Assembly (NCBI GenBank): GCA_030549495.1
Contig: JAUIRK010000189.1
Location: forward strand, 186,001 to 250,000
Source: Nectonema munidae
Lineage: Eukaryota; Nematomorpha; Nectonematoida; Nectonematidae
Length of the DNA: 64,000 nt
Direction: 5' to 3'
Notes under the pieces: generated by a model
Seen by the model: the letters and a program-made list of their open reading frames with translations, nothing else
Told to the model about the DNA's origin: nothing
Databases searched by the model: none
Shown here: positions 21,628 to 32,580 of the stretch, in pieces
How the letters are laid out: each line of letters opens with the position of its first letter
How positions within the stretch are numbered: the stretch's first letter is position 1
Made by a program: the position numbers and the translations under genes

Positions 21628-22404
21628 TATATGATGTGAGGAAAGTATGAAAACGAATTATTTTCACCTTGAGTGGTGAGGTAAATCTTAAAAGCATTAA
21701 GATTAGATTGTTGTTGCAAGCTATCAGAGGTGAGCGTGTTGAGCATTTGAGGGAGAAGTATAAGAGGAGATTTATCGGAGAAAGTCGACGAGAAAGTTAA
21801 GGTATTACAATTAACGTAAGTATGGCGACAATTCTGTGAGGTAAAATTTTCTGATGAGGGACAAAAGGCACTAGTGCTAATGGACAGTTACCATGATAGT
21901 ATTTGTAACCAGTGCAAGCAAGTGAGAAATTGCGTCTAAACTGTAATTTATCGAGTCCTAGAAGATTATAAAGATTTGAGTAACTACGTCTCGGGAGCGA
22001 AGACCAATATAATACAAATTGCACGGCGTTGTAGCGATTCTAAACAGTTTGTTAAGACTTTTCTGGCTCCACACAATAGGATTGAGGCATATTCCATATG
22101 ACATCATATGAAGGCTTTGTAAATTTTTAGCAGAAGTTGTTCAGAGTTATTTGGAAGATTAGATTTTAGTAGACGTAGTACATAAAGTTCTTTCATTGTT
22201 TTCCGACAGATCTCTTGAACTTGAAGTTTTTGCTTTAGGTCGTTAATTAGAATTACTCCAAGATGTTGGTGCTCACGAATGGTATTTTATATCCATCAAA
22301 TGAGATCTGGCAGTTTCTATTGTCGCATGTATATTTTGGTTTGGAAAATTTCATGGCCACAGTTTTTTGAAAATTAAAGCGCATAGCCCATATTGACGCA
22401 ATGC
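21628..22404 (-). pseudogene. LINE ORF2, 3' part (CR1/Jockey-like), after the insertion
   Basis: Downstream half of the reverse-transcriptase ORF whose upstream half lies at 27067-27985; the two are separated by the TTAA element at 22409-27062. It opens with SIASIWAMRFNFQKTVAMKF (the thumb-side 'W..RFN..KT..M.F' block of non-LTR reverse transcriptases). It continues over 21797-22024 with QFVLYWSSLPRRSYSNLYNL and ends near FKIYLTTQGENNSFSYFPH, stop at about 21628. Stops and shifts near 22200-22250 break it. LINEs copy themselves by target-primed reverse transcription. The 3' end adjoins the hAT MITE at 21322-21532. Confidence 0.75.
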
Positions 22405-22879
22405 TTAACCCTATTAGTGCTAAGGGGGCGAAAACGCCCCCCTTCACTAAAAAATTAATTGTAGAAAATTGGCTGAATCATATCCCTTAAAATTTTGTGA
22501 CTTTTCCTAAAATCGCTAGCTGCATCTTTTGAAACCATTTTCATGGTAGTTGAATGACCCCTTCATGTCCAAAACTGTCAATCAAAATCAAAAATTTTAA
22601 TTTTTCAGCAAAATTTTGACATTATCTGTACTTAACCTTATAACTTAGGATCTATATTATATAATACCCTGAAAATTTATAATTATATACAGTTTGGAAC
22701 GCATAACGCTTTATGTATTTAATTTTTTCAATAATCATTGCTACTTTTTAAAAAATGTCAATCAAAATTTTAATTGATCAAAAATATATCTAATAAAATA
22801 TACCTTCAAATTTTACATAAAATATATGTTTTTATACTAAATCGGTCATTCTGTTTTCATTTCTGGACTCATTTTTTAC

Positions 22880-24240
22880 ATTTAGGATTTGAAAATACCT
22901 ATAAGTATTAATCAAATTTGCGGTTTACTTCTGAAAATTGTCTCCAAAAACGTTCCTTCACATTTTACATAAAATATATGCGTTATACTAAATCGGCCAT
23001 GTCGGTTTCATTTCTGGACTCATTTTTTACGTTTAGGATCTGGAAATACCTATAAGTATTAATCAAATTTGCGGTTTACTTCTAAAAATTGTCTCCAAAA
23101 ACATTCATTCAAATTTTACAATGAAATATATGTGTTATACTAAATCGGCCATGCTGGTTTCATTTCTGGACTCATTTTTTACGTTTAGGATGTGAAAATA
23201 CCTATAAGTATTAATCAAATTTGCGGTTTACTTCTAAAAATTGTCTCCAAAAACATTCATTCAAATTTTACAATGAAATATATGTTTTATACCAAATCAA
23301 CCCTGCTGTTTTCATTTCTGAACTCATTTTTCACATTTAGAGGTTTTAAAATATCAGTCAAAATTTGCGGTTTACTTCTAAAAGCTATATCCAAAAATAT
23401 TCTCTCAATTTTACATGAAATATTTGTTTTTATACCAAATCGATCATGCTGTTTTCATTTTTGAACTCATTTTTTACATTTAGGATTTGAAAATACCTAT
23501 AAGTATTAATCAAATTTGCGGTTTACTTCTAAAAATTGTCTCCAAAAACATTCATTCAAATTTTACAATTAAATATATGTTTTTATACCAAATCAATCAA
23601 GCTAGTTTCATTTATGGACTCAATTTTTGCAGTTTGAATTTGAAAATACATATAAGTATCAATTAAATTTGCGTTTAGTTCTAAAATTTGTTTTTATAGC
23701 AAATAGATCATGATGATTTCATTTCTGAACACAGTTTTCGCATTTAGTGGTTTTACTGGTAGTGTCAATCAAATTTGCAGTTTATGTCTGAAAACTATAT
23801 CCCAAAATATTCTCTCTAATTTTACATGAAATATATGTTTTTATACCAATTCGACCATGATAATTTTTATTTCTAAAATCATTTTTTGCATTTAGAGGTT
23901 TTAAATGTCTGAAAGTGTCAATCAAATTTTCGATTTACGTCTAATGTCTACAGAAATATTTTTGAAATTTAAATAAAATATCTGTTTTTATGCCAAATGG
24001 AAGATGCTGGTTTAATTTTTGGACTCAGGTTTGGCATTTATGGTTTTAAAATATCTGAAAGCTTGAATCAGATTTGCAGTTTACTTCTAGATACTGTCTT
24101 CAAAAATATTTTCAAAAAAATAAAATATCTATTTTATACCAAATCGACTATGCTTATTTTATTTCTGTACTGGATTTTGGATAATACGGTTAAAAAATAT
24201 CTCGAAGTGGCAATTGAATTAGTAATGTATGCCTGAAAAT
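22880..24240 (+). repeat. Left ~150-bp tandem array in the TTAA element
   Basis: Units begin near 22881, 23031, 23184, 23334, 23478, 23632, 23742, 23890, 24032 and 24178, each with a variant of TTACATTTAGGATTTGAAAA, CAAATTTGCGGTTTACTTC and ATATGTTTTTATACCAAATC. Most spacings are 142-154 bp, one is 110. Units toward the right are more diverged. Copy 2 has about seven units, so unit number varies between copies. Confidence 0.8.
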
Positions 24241-25299
24241 CAGTTCTGTAAAAAAATTTCAAAAAATGGCTCCATATTAGGTATGTAGTAAAAATATACT
24301 TTTTTTTTTTGTATATTTTGGCTTATAATACTTTCTACAATCATCTTGAGTATGAAATATTTATTTAAAAAAACAAAACGTATTATAAAATCTTTTGAAA
24401 ATTTGTATGAGAGAAGGAACCAAGTTGAAAACTAATTGAAAAGAGAACATGTGATCAAAATAAATAATTAAAAAAATGTATCTTTACTAAATGGAAGATC
24501 TACCATGTTCTAATGAACTAGGAAGTGGTTTAATTATATAATATTAGGTGCTTCAAAAAAGATTTTGACTGTGAAAAAGAAGTTCCTCTTTTACAAATGA
24601 AAAATATTCAAATCTATAGCTTATCATCTAGGATTACAATTAACATTTAGCTAAGATGGGTAGGAAATCTGAAAATTTAGAATAGGTCAGATTTATCAAA
24701 AATGGCACAGGTGCCAATATGTGAGAATTTAGTCACTATCAAGATATTTTTAATTTAAATTGAATTTGTCCATCTTTATCCTTTTGTGTCAAAGAGATAA
24801 TTTTTTAGATGAAGAACGTTGACAACTTTTTGTAATTGAACAATCAACATCACAAATGATTCATCAGAAAAAATCCTTTGAAATAAGATTGGTTGACAAA
24901 TATTCAGGCTTGATAATAAAATACACGATACTGAAAAAAAGTCTAAGATCACCAAGAAGATTCTAATCAGAATGCGTTGAGAGAGGAAAAAAGTAATTTT
25001 ATCATTATAAAAAAATTTTCGAACACACATTGAAAAATATAAATTTTCTAATGAAAAAAGAGCTACCAAGAAAGGATCATCATAGAATGAATACCAAAAT
25101 TACATAGTGTAAATTATAATATGACGTAGAGACTACGAGCCGATAACGAATTTGTGGCCAAAAAGGTGGAGATCCTATCGAGTTACCTAAGTTACTGTAA
25201 AATGAAATATTTTGAGTTAATTAAACATCTAAAGTTGGTTTATTAAATAAATTAAGAAAATAATTAACAGAGAAAACTGCAAGTAGAAGTTATTTTTAT

Positions 25300-26990
25300 G
25301 TTTATATATTTCACAAGGATTTACAGGTTTATTCGATTTTTTGACAGGTTTTATTGATTTCATAAAAAATGAACATCACCATTAAATTCTGCATACTTGA
25401 AATGTATAAAAAACTTTAAAAAATGGGTATATGTGTGTAAAATGCCATACACGGTAAACTTCATAACCTCCCTATACTTTCTATTAAACGTAATTCTCTA
25501 ATTCAAAAAACCGTGCCTGATCCTTTCTTTTTGGGATAAATCAATTTTTTGACAGTTTTGATTGATTTTTATAAAAAAAAATGAATATCACCACTGAATT
25601 ACACATGCTTAAAAATAGGTATATATCAGAGTACGACGGGGAGGTTAAATATTTTTCGAGCGGGGATCGGGGCGGGGCGGGGAATTATTTTACATAAAAA
25701 ATTTTTATTAAAAAACATTGAAAATGTGGGATAATTTTAAGTATATTATATATTTATTGTCATAAAAAATTGACAAATAATTTTAAATTTTCATGTTTTT
25801 CTTAACAAAAATAAGTTCTTCAACTTTTTCAGGATTGAGTCTATTTCTTTTTCCTTTTACAATATTTGAAAAATATTTAATTGGTTATTGGAAGAATTTA
25901 AGTCTTCTATTTAAAATCTTCGTGTTTTAATAAAATATCTAATTTTATATAAACAAAAAATGAAGAAGAACCTTGCTGAAAAAGTTAAGAAAAAAAATAA
26001 TGAGATGCTTGAAATTTCAATTTTTTTTTGTATTTGATGAATTCGAAAAATCATAAAGTATAAAATTGCCAGAAATTGAAAAAATAAAAGATTTTGGAAG
26101 AATCAATAAAAAGTAATGAAAATATAATTTTTTTTATTATTTGCATATTTAGAAGTACTTAAACTGAAAAAATATTTAACAACACTAAATATTATCTAAA
26201 GTAAACAATGCGAATAGTTGAATAATTTTAAAAACTATTACCCCGACTTCGGAGAAAGTTTACCCCGAGGGGAACGGGGAGCATGTATCCCCGCGGGGAA
26301 AGGGGAAGTTCGGGGTCCCCGTCCTTCTCTGGTATATATGTGTAAAAAACTTTATATTATTACTTAGATAAAAGGTTTCTTTTTAAGATGAGCTGTCATA
26401 TATAAATCAATGCTTTGATAACTTTAATTGATTTTTATAAAAAAAAATGAATATCATCGCTGAATTCAGCATGCTTGAAAATGGGTGTATATGTGTAAAA
26501 AACATTATATAATTATTTAGATAAAAAGTTTCTTTTTTGAGATGAGCTGTCATATGTAAATCACTTTTTTGACAGGTTTGAATGATTTTCATAAAAAATG
26601 AATATCACAACTGAATTCAGCATATTTGAAAATGGGTATACATGTGTAAAAAACTTTATATACTTATCTAGATAAAAAGTTCCTTTTTGAGATGAGCTGT
26701 CACATTTAGATCAATTTTTTGACAGGTTTGATTGATTTTCATAAAAAAATAAATATCACCACTGAAATCAGCATATTTGAAAATGGGTATACATGTGCAA
26801 AAAAATTTATATACTTATTTAGATAAAAAGTTCCTTTTTGAGATGAGCTGTCACATTTAGATCAATTTTTTGACAGGTTTGATTGATTTTCATAAAAAAT
26901 GGACATCACCACTGAATTCAGCATAGTTGAAATATATATGTAACATCAAAAATATTTATAAAAACTTTTTTATAAATATAAATATTAATA
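25300..26990 (+). repeat. Right ~150-bp tandem array in the TTAA element
   Basis: Repeated blocks TTTTTTGACAGGTTTGATTG, TTTTCATAAAAAATGAATATC, CACTGAATTCAGCAT, GAAAATGGGTATA and AAAGTTCCTTTTTGAGATG recur at about 150 bp, clearest at 26400-26930. A 705-bp MITE (25627-26331) sits in one unit. This unit differs in sequence from the left array. Confidence 0.75.
25627..26331. mobile_element. 705-bp MITE with perfect 8-bp duplication
   Basis: Starts CAGAGTACGACGGGGA and ends TCCCCGTCCTTCTCTG (imperfect inverted repeats), flanked by GTATATAT at 25619-25626 and 26332-26339. The 8-bp duplication suggests hAT. Subterminal parts are strongly G-rich on the left and C/G-rich (CCCCGCGGGG) on the right; the middle is AT-rich and non-coding. 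It lies inside the satellite array of the larger TTAA element and is therefore younger. Confidence 0.9.
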
Positions 26991-27066
26991 TCTGAGAAAA
27001 ATAGGGCGGGCACTTTACGCCCCAGCACTTGAGCGGACAAATTTTGCCCAGCACTAATAGGGTTAA

Positions 27067-27985
27067 AGCATGATTCAAGATTTTAGCAGACAATGTAGAG
27101 TAATTACAGGAAACTGAAAAAGTATATCATCAGCATAAGCAGCAGGTGTAAGATCTATAACGTTTGGTAGACTTTTGCTGAATTCTTGGATCTTGGCAAG
27201 AAGCTCGTTGATGAAAATGATAAACAAAGTAGGTGCAAGCACACTTCCTTGTGGAACTCCCGTTTTGACTAAACTACACTCAGATAATGTATTTCCTATT
27301 CTTGTATACTGAGTTCTTTCATTCAAGTAGTCTTGTAAAGAATTTACCTCGAATACCATAAAATGACAAAACATGGCAGATAGCTTTGTGGGGGATAGCC
27401 ATAAAAGCATGAGATAAGTCTAAGAATGCACACAGTGAATCGTTATTTTTGTCAGCAGACATAATCCAATTGTGGTACATAAGTAAAAGTTGTTCAGAAG
27501 TTGAGTGGTTTGGTAAAAACCCAAATTGGGCAGATGATACCAACCCATTTTTTAGCAAGTGTTTCATCAAAGTGTCATTAACTAAATTTTCCATTAGTTT
27601 ACCCACGCAAGAAATAATTGAGATAGTACGGTAGCTGTTAATATTGGATTTTTCACCTTTTCCTTTATAAATGGGTGTAACATGAGAAGTTTTCCAAACT
27701 GCAGGCACAACTCCTGTAGCAAAAGACAATGTGAATAAATGCGCTAGTTTATCTTTTAATTGATAGGCGCAATTTCGCAATAAAATATTTGGGATTCTGT
27801 CTGGTCCAATAGATTTGTTCACGTTTAAGGGTAAAAGTTTCTTCAAAACAAGATCTGGTGAGACAAAAAAGTCATCAAGTAAAGCAGTTGTTTTTGTCGA
27901 GGGTAAGTTATATCTATGATTGGAATTTAGATTTGGGGAGTTTGATCCAGCAAAGTAGGAGTTTCTACACTTTTTCCATCCATTC
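27067..27985 (-). pseudogene. LINE reverse transcriptase (CR1/Jockey-like), upstream part
   Basis: A non-LTR retrotransposon reverse transcriptase. In order: NVNKSIGPDRIPNILLRNC and LAHLFTLSFATGVVPAVWKT, then HVTPIYKGKGEKSNINSYR, SAQFGFLPNHSTSEQLLLM and FLDLSHAF (27319-27846), the palm and finger blocks, with FLDLSHAF giving the first catalytic Asp. After a frameshift near 27330-27400: VKTGVPQGSVLAPTLFIIFI and AAYADDILFQF (27075-27410), the YADD active site. One more frameshift just after YADD is needed to enter the frame that continues across the TTAA insertion at 21628-22404. The endonuclease domain is absent: the LINE is 5'-truncated near 27985, about 30 bp before the Merlin target site, as is usual for LINE copies. 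Confidence 0.85.
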
Positions 27986-28316
27986 TATTTAATTAAAAAC
28001 AAAAACTAATCGAAATAAAGGTAATCTTTTACTTTACGGTTCTGTCAATCAGAAAATTTCGTTGACAAATTATTGGCTGTGGTCATGTCAATCAAACTAT
28101 ACATTAGTAAACTCTATCATAATATAAAGATTTAAGAAAAATATTTTTATAGATTTCAAATTAAATTAGAATACATTAACTATATTTTACTAAAGATCCT
28201 AGATTAAATTTACATTAATATCGTGTCAGTAAATAAAAAAGTTAGTCTTTTTTTATAGATTTCAAATTTAACTATTTAAATATTTTACTAGAGATTCTAG
28301 ATTTAATTTACATTAA

Positions 28317-28447
28317 CCCATTTACGACCAATGTTCCTATTTTGGAACATAAGTAATTTCATCTTCGCCTGCTTTTTTCAATGACTTTGAATATAAATCG
28401 TCTGCGTTTTTTTTAGATGTCGTCTGCTTTGCTTGGTCTTAAATGGG
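28317..28447. mobile_element. TTAA MITE (copy B) inside Merlin
   Basis: A 131-bp element between TTAA at 28313-28316 and 28448-28451; ends CCCATTTACGACCAA and TTGGTCTTAAATGGG. Three GTCTGC or GCCTGC motifs inside. Closely related to copy C at 50539-50667. It lies between the Merlin left terminal repeat and transposase stop, so it inserted into Merlin. Confidence 0.85.
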
Positions 28448-28514
28448 TTAAAGTATGAGAGTAAATAAAAAAAATATTTAATTTATAAATAAAAAATACA
28501 TACTTTATCTCTGT

Positions 28515-29410
28515 TTAATACTTTGAGGTTGCAATAAATCTTTTAAAGAATTTAAAAATAGAAAATAATTTTGCTTTTGGAAAATGGCTTCTCCAAACGA
28601 ACTCATCTAAATATGATTTGAATAATTCGTTGGAGGTGCCAAAGTGTCTTTTAAATTTTCCTTTGGCCAGCATCCAAAGATTTTCAATGTTTTGCGTGTG
28701 AATCTTCATATCATTTGGAACAACAAAGTTACGTTGATGTATAACTACCCAATCATCATAAACTCCATTATTATAGTTAGAAATGTTCCTGTAAGCAGGC
28801 CATCCATCAGAAACAATAATGGATCCTAGTATTATGTGTCTTTGTATAATTTGTGTAAGAGTTGTTTCGCTCCTATCTTAACTTCAACTAAAAAACATTT
28901 CTTACTATTTCTTTCGATTGCTCCAAACACCCAATGACCTTCTCTCCAAGTACCTCTGTGATATTTACTATGAAAAAACTTGCTTTCATCAATTTCTACT
29001 ATAATTTGTTCAAAGTTTTCATCAAAACCTCCAACAGTTAGACAATTTCTTTCAACCCAACTTGTAGCAATCTCTCTACAAAAATTAGCCCAGTCTACAG
29101 CAGTTCGTCCACTTCCAATAGATGCTTCATGAATAATAGCGTCTAATGAATAGTCACGACACCATTCACAAATGAACAAAAACATAGAATAAGGTGTGGC
29201 TTTTTGCAAAAAAAGATCCTGATCCACCATCTTTTTTACCACAACATTTCCAATAATATCCACCAGATACATCATTTCTCTTTATTAATTTACAATTTTG
29301 TTGACAATAATTGCATTCGAAAATATTTAAAATAACTTTGTGCGAAGCAAACCAAAATTTCTAATTTATCATTTGAATTTAAAACTTGTAACAGAGAAGA
29401 AAAATTCCAA
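28515..29410 (-). pseudogene. Merlin transposase, nearly whole, few frame breaks
   Basis: Merlin transposases are relatives of bacterial IS1016/IS1595 enzymes with a DDE catalytic triad. N-terminal region: SENWNFSSLLQVLNSNDKLE, then (another frame) CNYCQQNCKLIKRNDVSGGY with WKCCGKK, a zinc ribbon, then GSFFCKKPHLIL. After a frameshift near 29200: DYSLDAIIHEASIGSGRTAV and DWANFCREIA, then VEIDESKFFHSKYHRG with the first catalytic D, and HWVFGAIERNSKKCFLVEV. After a one-base shift near 28870: GSIIVSDGWPAYRNIS (second D), HQRNFVVPND, then HTQNIENLWMLAKGKFKRHF (catalytic E in NIENLW) and the C-terminal helix to FIATSKY. All three catalytic residues are present. Only about two or three frame breaks were seen, so it is inactive but recent. 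Confidence 0.85.
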
Positions 29411-30769
29411 TTTTCAGATAAAATTGTATTCTCACTCAGAGTAGCATCCGTAGGTTCATTCATTTCAGATGAAAATGAATTGATAGAACAAATGATGAAA
29501 GAAAATATACTTCCTACGCTCGTGTCAAAACAACTCGTCAAATTATACATGTCTCTGATCGATTTGAGCGAGTGTAGCATATGTGGGTGAATTTGGTTAT
29601 ATTTTCCGTGTGTTGTTTTTTTTGTTTGGATGCATATGTGTGGTATCAAGTAATAACTACAAAAGAATGATTTTGTTATTCAAACCCATACAAAACACAT
29701 TCATACACTTATGAACAGTATTAGCACATAAGCGTGTTGCTATCTATGCTGAGCGAAACATCTTATACGAATACAACCAGAACCACACAACAAAAATACA
29801 AACGCTATACGCAAATCGATCGCTCTGTGTGTTTTGTTATTGATGAGATGTTTTGATACGAGCATAACAAATTTGTTTTCCTACGACCTACATCAATAAT
29901 TGTTTCACTTTCTTAAGAAGTGAATGCAATTGCTGATTACTCTGAGTCAACACGAAATTTTATCTAAAAATTGAAACTTCTGGTTTTTATTTCACGAATG
30001 ATAAATTGGATTTTTAAAATAGTTAATAAAACTATACATTAATATTCTTTTCTGCTTCACTTTGTTTTTAAACTCTTTGAAGGAATTATGTAACCTCGAG
30101 TATTGAACAGAAATAAAGTATGTATTTTTATTTTTAACTCATTTTTTCTTTTAATTTACTCTCTTATTTTTTGTAAATTATATCTAGAATCTTTAGTAAA
30201 ATATATTCAACAAAATTTTATTATAATTTTTGTATTTTTTATGTTATAAATTTTCTATTTTTTTTTTAATTTACTGACATAGTTTTATATAAGTTAGATT
30301 TAGAATTTTTAGTAAAATATATTCAATGAAATTCTATTATAGTTTCAATTCCATAAAAAAAAGTTTTTAATCAATTTTTGTATCAAATGTTTGCTTACTA
30401 AGTAATGTAAAATAAATATATTATTTATTCATTTAGATGTATGTTATAATTTTTATGCTTTATAGCATTGCCTATATATTAAACTTAAAAATTATATAGT
30501 TTGATTGACATCACAACAGCCAATAATTTGTCAGAGAAATTTTTTGATTGACGGAACCGTAAAGTAAAAGATTACCAAAATAAAAATATAAAAATTTTAA
30601 TAAGGATTAAAGACTAAATATTTTGATAATATTTAAAAAAAATTTATTGCGAGAATTAGAGTACAATACATAAGACAAAGGATCAATTAAATTATCATCA
30701 AAAGAAACTACTTCTTTTTCAAGGGTTTTTTCAAGAACGAGGCATAATAATGACGTTTGAAACATTTGG

Positions 30770-31720
30770 TTATCATTTTAGTTCACAACAAAGGCACAAG
30801 CTTGTTATTTTCAACTGAACAAAAATCAATAGAAATAAAAGTGGGCAAACATGATATTTCATCCACATCTCTTATAAGACATTCATCTGATCTGTAATTT
30901 ATAGCCAAATTTTATTAGGTACAGAAATTACAGATTTTTCGCAAAAAATAACTCTAGAGATTAATTCCATATATTCACCTGATAAGGCAGACGAATTTAG
31001 CAGTTTTGAAGACGTGGACTCTAATGAAAGATTTTGAAAAAGATTTCCCATTACGAAAAAAGCATTGATAAAATTGGTGTCTTATTGCAAGTGACTTATA
31101 AATATTTTTTTAATTTTTATTACGACATCTCTTTGAACGAATTGTCTTTTCCTTCAAATCTTATAGTTTGAAGGTAAAACAAGGGAGTCATATCGAAGCG
31201 TTAAATTGGGGACGTTCAATTGTTTTTTGTTACGAAGAAAATCTTCTATCAAATAGCGCATATTGAAAGGAAGCTGTTTAATTCCAAATTATTAATTTTT
31301 GTATGATATGACTCAATAGTCCTCAGGAATTTGTTATTACAAAATACTTGATTTTTCAAACTTGCGCGATCAATAAAAGAAAAACAACAAGACTGAAGCG
31401 TATTAAACAGTTTTTGAAATCATGTGAAGCCAAATTATCACCAATTATGGCAGCAAGTGGGCAAAAATTTCGAAATTTTTGAACAAAATACACTTTTCTA
31501 GTGTTTTTATGTCGAATAAGAGTGGCTTCAAAACTGTATTTAAAGCACAGCTTTTTATTACACGAGTTTCGCAAATCGACCCTAGTTGTATGCAATATAG
31601 ACAAGAGTGAAACCGCGGAGGAATGTTAGCAATAGACATAGAAAAGGCTGTCAACTTCGTTCTCTTTGTCTGTGGACAATGTCTGAATACTTTACCACGC
31701 CTGTTGCGAGAAGTTCTATT
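30770..31720 (-). pseudogene. CACTA/EnSpm transposase remnant (animal type)
   Basis: Minus strand, N to C: RNRRGKVFRHCPQTKRTK, then LTAFSMSIANIPPRFHSCLY, CIQLGSICETRVIKS and VLKPLLFDIKTLEKCILF (31445-31700), then IIGDNLASHDF (31356-31500), then RTIESYHTKINNLELNSF. This order matches the widespread animal family with 'LxNxPPxxRSxLxxIQL ... GDNLASHxIGGF ... RTIESYE'. GDN supplies a catalytic Asp. Near 30900 a further piece (DECLIRDVDEISCLPTFISI) fits the C-terminal beta domain of the family. It has several shifts and has lost the 'HDLFEGV' part. It is a different lineage from the CACTA gene at 39379-41351. Function: cut-and-paste transposition when intact. Confidence 0.65.
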
Positions 31721-32244
31721 GAATATATATTTGACATTGTTCTAATGTGCATGCATGTTATAGTGATAGGCTATAAAAAATAATCGCACAAACAGTATCA
31801 TAGACTAGACACATGATCTTTCTAAGAAAACACATAATGAGGAATGTGTCTACTAGATGTAGTGAGGAACGAGTATCTATAATAATAAATAAATAAACAA
31901 AAATTGTTTTATTGCTTGAAAGTATATCATTACTTCCATCTTGATGAATTTATCTTGCCACACATTGCTTACAACAAAGAAAGTATGCTAAGCACTGAAT
32001 ATACCAAGTTCGAGATATACTAGTTTGATAGTAAAATTTACCTTTACTAGATTTACTCTTCCGAAATTAGTAAATTTACTAGTTTTTTATGAGTGAATAA
32101 GCATCGCTACTTAAAGTTTCTATCTTTTTTCCTCTTTTGAAAAAATTGCACGAAGTCATGTAATAATTTGGAGAAAAGTAGTATCTGAATAAAAAAATTA
32201 TATAACTCATATTCAAAGATTTTTGAAATAAAAATAAATATAGT
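31721..32244. other. Non-coding stretch
   Basis: AT-rich, no feature supported beyond short open frames. Confidence 0.3.
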
Positions 32245-32297
32245 AGCTTATTTGTAAAGATTAAATTCTTCAAATATTAACTGTTATAATTTATTAT
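32245..32297 (+). repeat. 53-bp direct repeat, left copy
   Basis: Starts TAGCTTATTTGTAAAGATTA and matches 37821-37873 with a single difference. Flanks on either side are unrelated, so the pair encloses a 5.5-kb block (32298-37820). Confidence 0.8.
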
Positions 32298-32479
32298 TAT
32301 AAAAAATCTCAAACTAATTTTCATTCGTTTCAAAAATGAACACGTTGTTCTGTATTTCAAATATAAAATCTCAATATATTTTATTTTTAAATGTTGGAAA
32401 TAAAGTTTGAGAATTCATTTTTCTTTTCAATAGATAAAGGTAAAGTTTTCATCCGCAAGGTTCAATTGCGCTGTTTGTA

Positions 32480-32580
32480 TCGAACTATGAAGAAAGGAGG
32501 CTTGATGCATGATCGAACCCAAGATCTTGAGGCATCAAAACCTAGTATCTAACCAACCTTACTCACGCATCTCAATAATA
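32480..32580 (-). repeat. tRNA-like SINE fragment
   Basis: Minus strand: GAGTAAGGTTGGTTAGATAC (box A-like) followed about 35 nt later by TTGGGTTCGATCATG (box B-like). It fits the head of a tRNA-derived SINE; no tail was found. Confidence 0.45.

Larger units (their letters stand above)
22409..27062. mobile_element. Satellite-bearing TTAA element, copy 1 (4.65 kb)
   Basis: Bounded by TTAA at 22405-22408 and 27063-27066 with inverted ends CCCTATTAGTGCT and AGCACTAATAGGG. Just inside are G-rich, GGGGCG-containing runs. The interior codes for nothing recognisable: left of centre are about ten tandem units of ~150 bp (22880-24240), then a unique stretch (24250-25250), then a second array of ~150-bp units (25300-26990). 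Copy 2 is at 60654-63537 and a broken copy 3 at 17985-21140. It inserted into a LINE. The transposase most likely responsible is of the type at 57930-59430, whose 3' flank equals this element's left end. The superfamily is not settled; TTAA use fits PiggyBac, Kolobok or Sola-like groups. Confidence 0.85.
28020..30576 (-). mobile_element. Merlin DNA transposon, bounded
   Basis: Long terminal inverted repeats: left GGTAATCTTTTACTTTACGG at 28020 and the same sequence inverted ending at 30576; pairing extends about 88 bp with about seven mismatches, then gappy similarity continues inward for some 200 bp more (two subterminal copies of a TTTTACTARAGATTCTAGAT motif per side). Target duplication GAAATAAA (28012-28019) against AAAATAAA (30577-30584), 8 bp with one mismatch; Merlin elements make 8-9-bp duplications. 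The 2557-bp element has a minus-strand transposase and a TTAA MITE in its 3' flank. Confidence 0.9.

Noticed and set aside
23192-24236. Open frames in the satellite array (23192-23464, 23997-24236; also 61793-61981)
   Set aside because: They follow the ~150-bp repeat period, start at different places in different units and show no domain.
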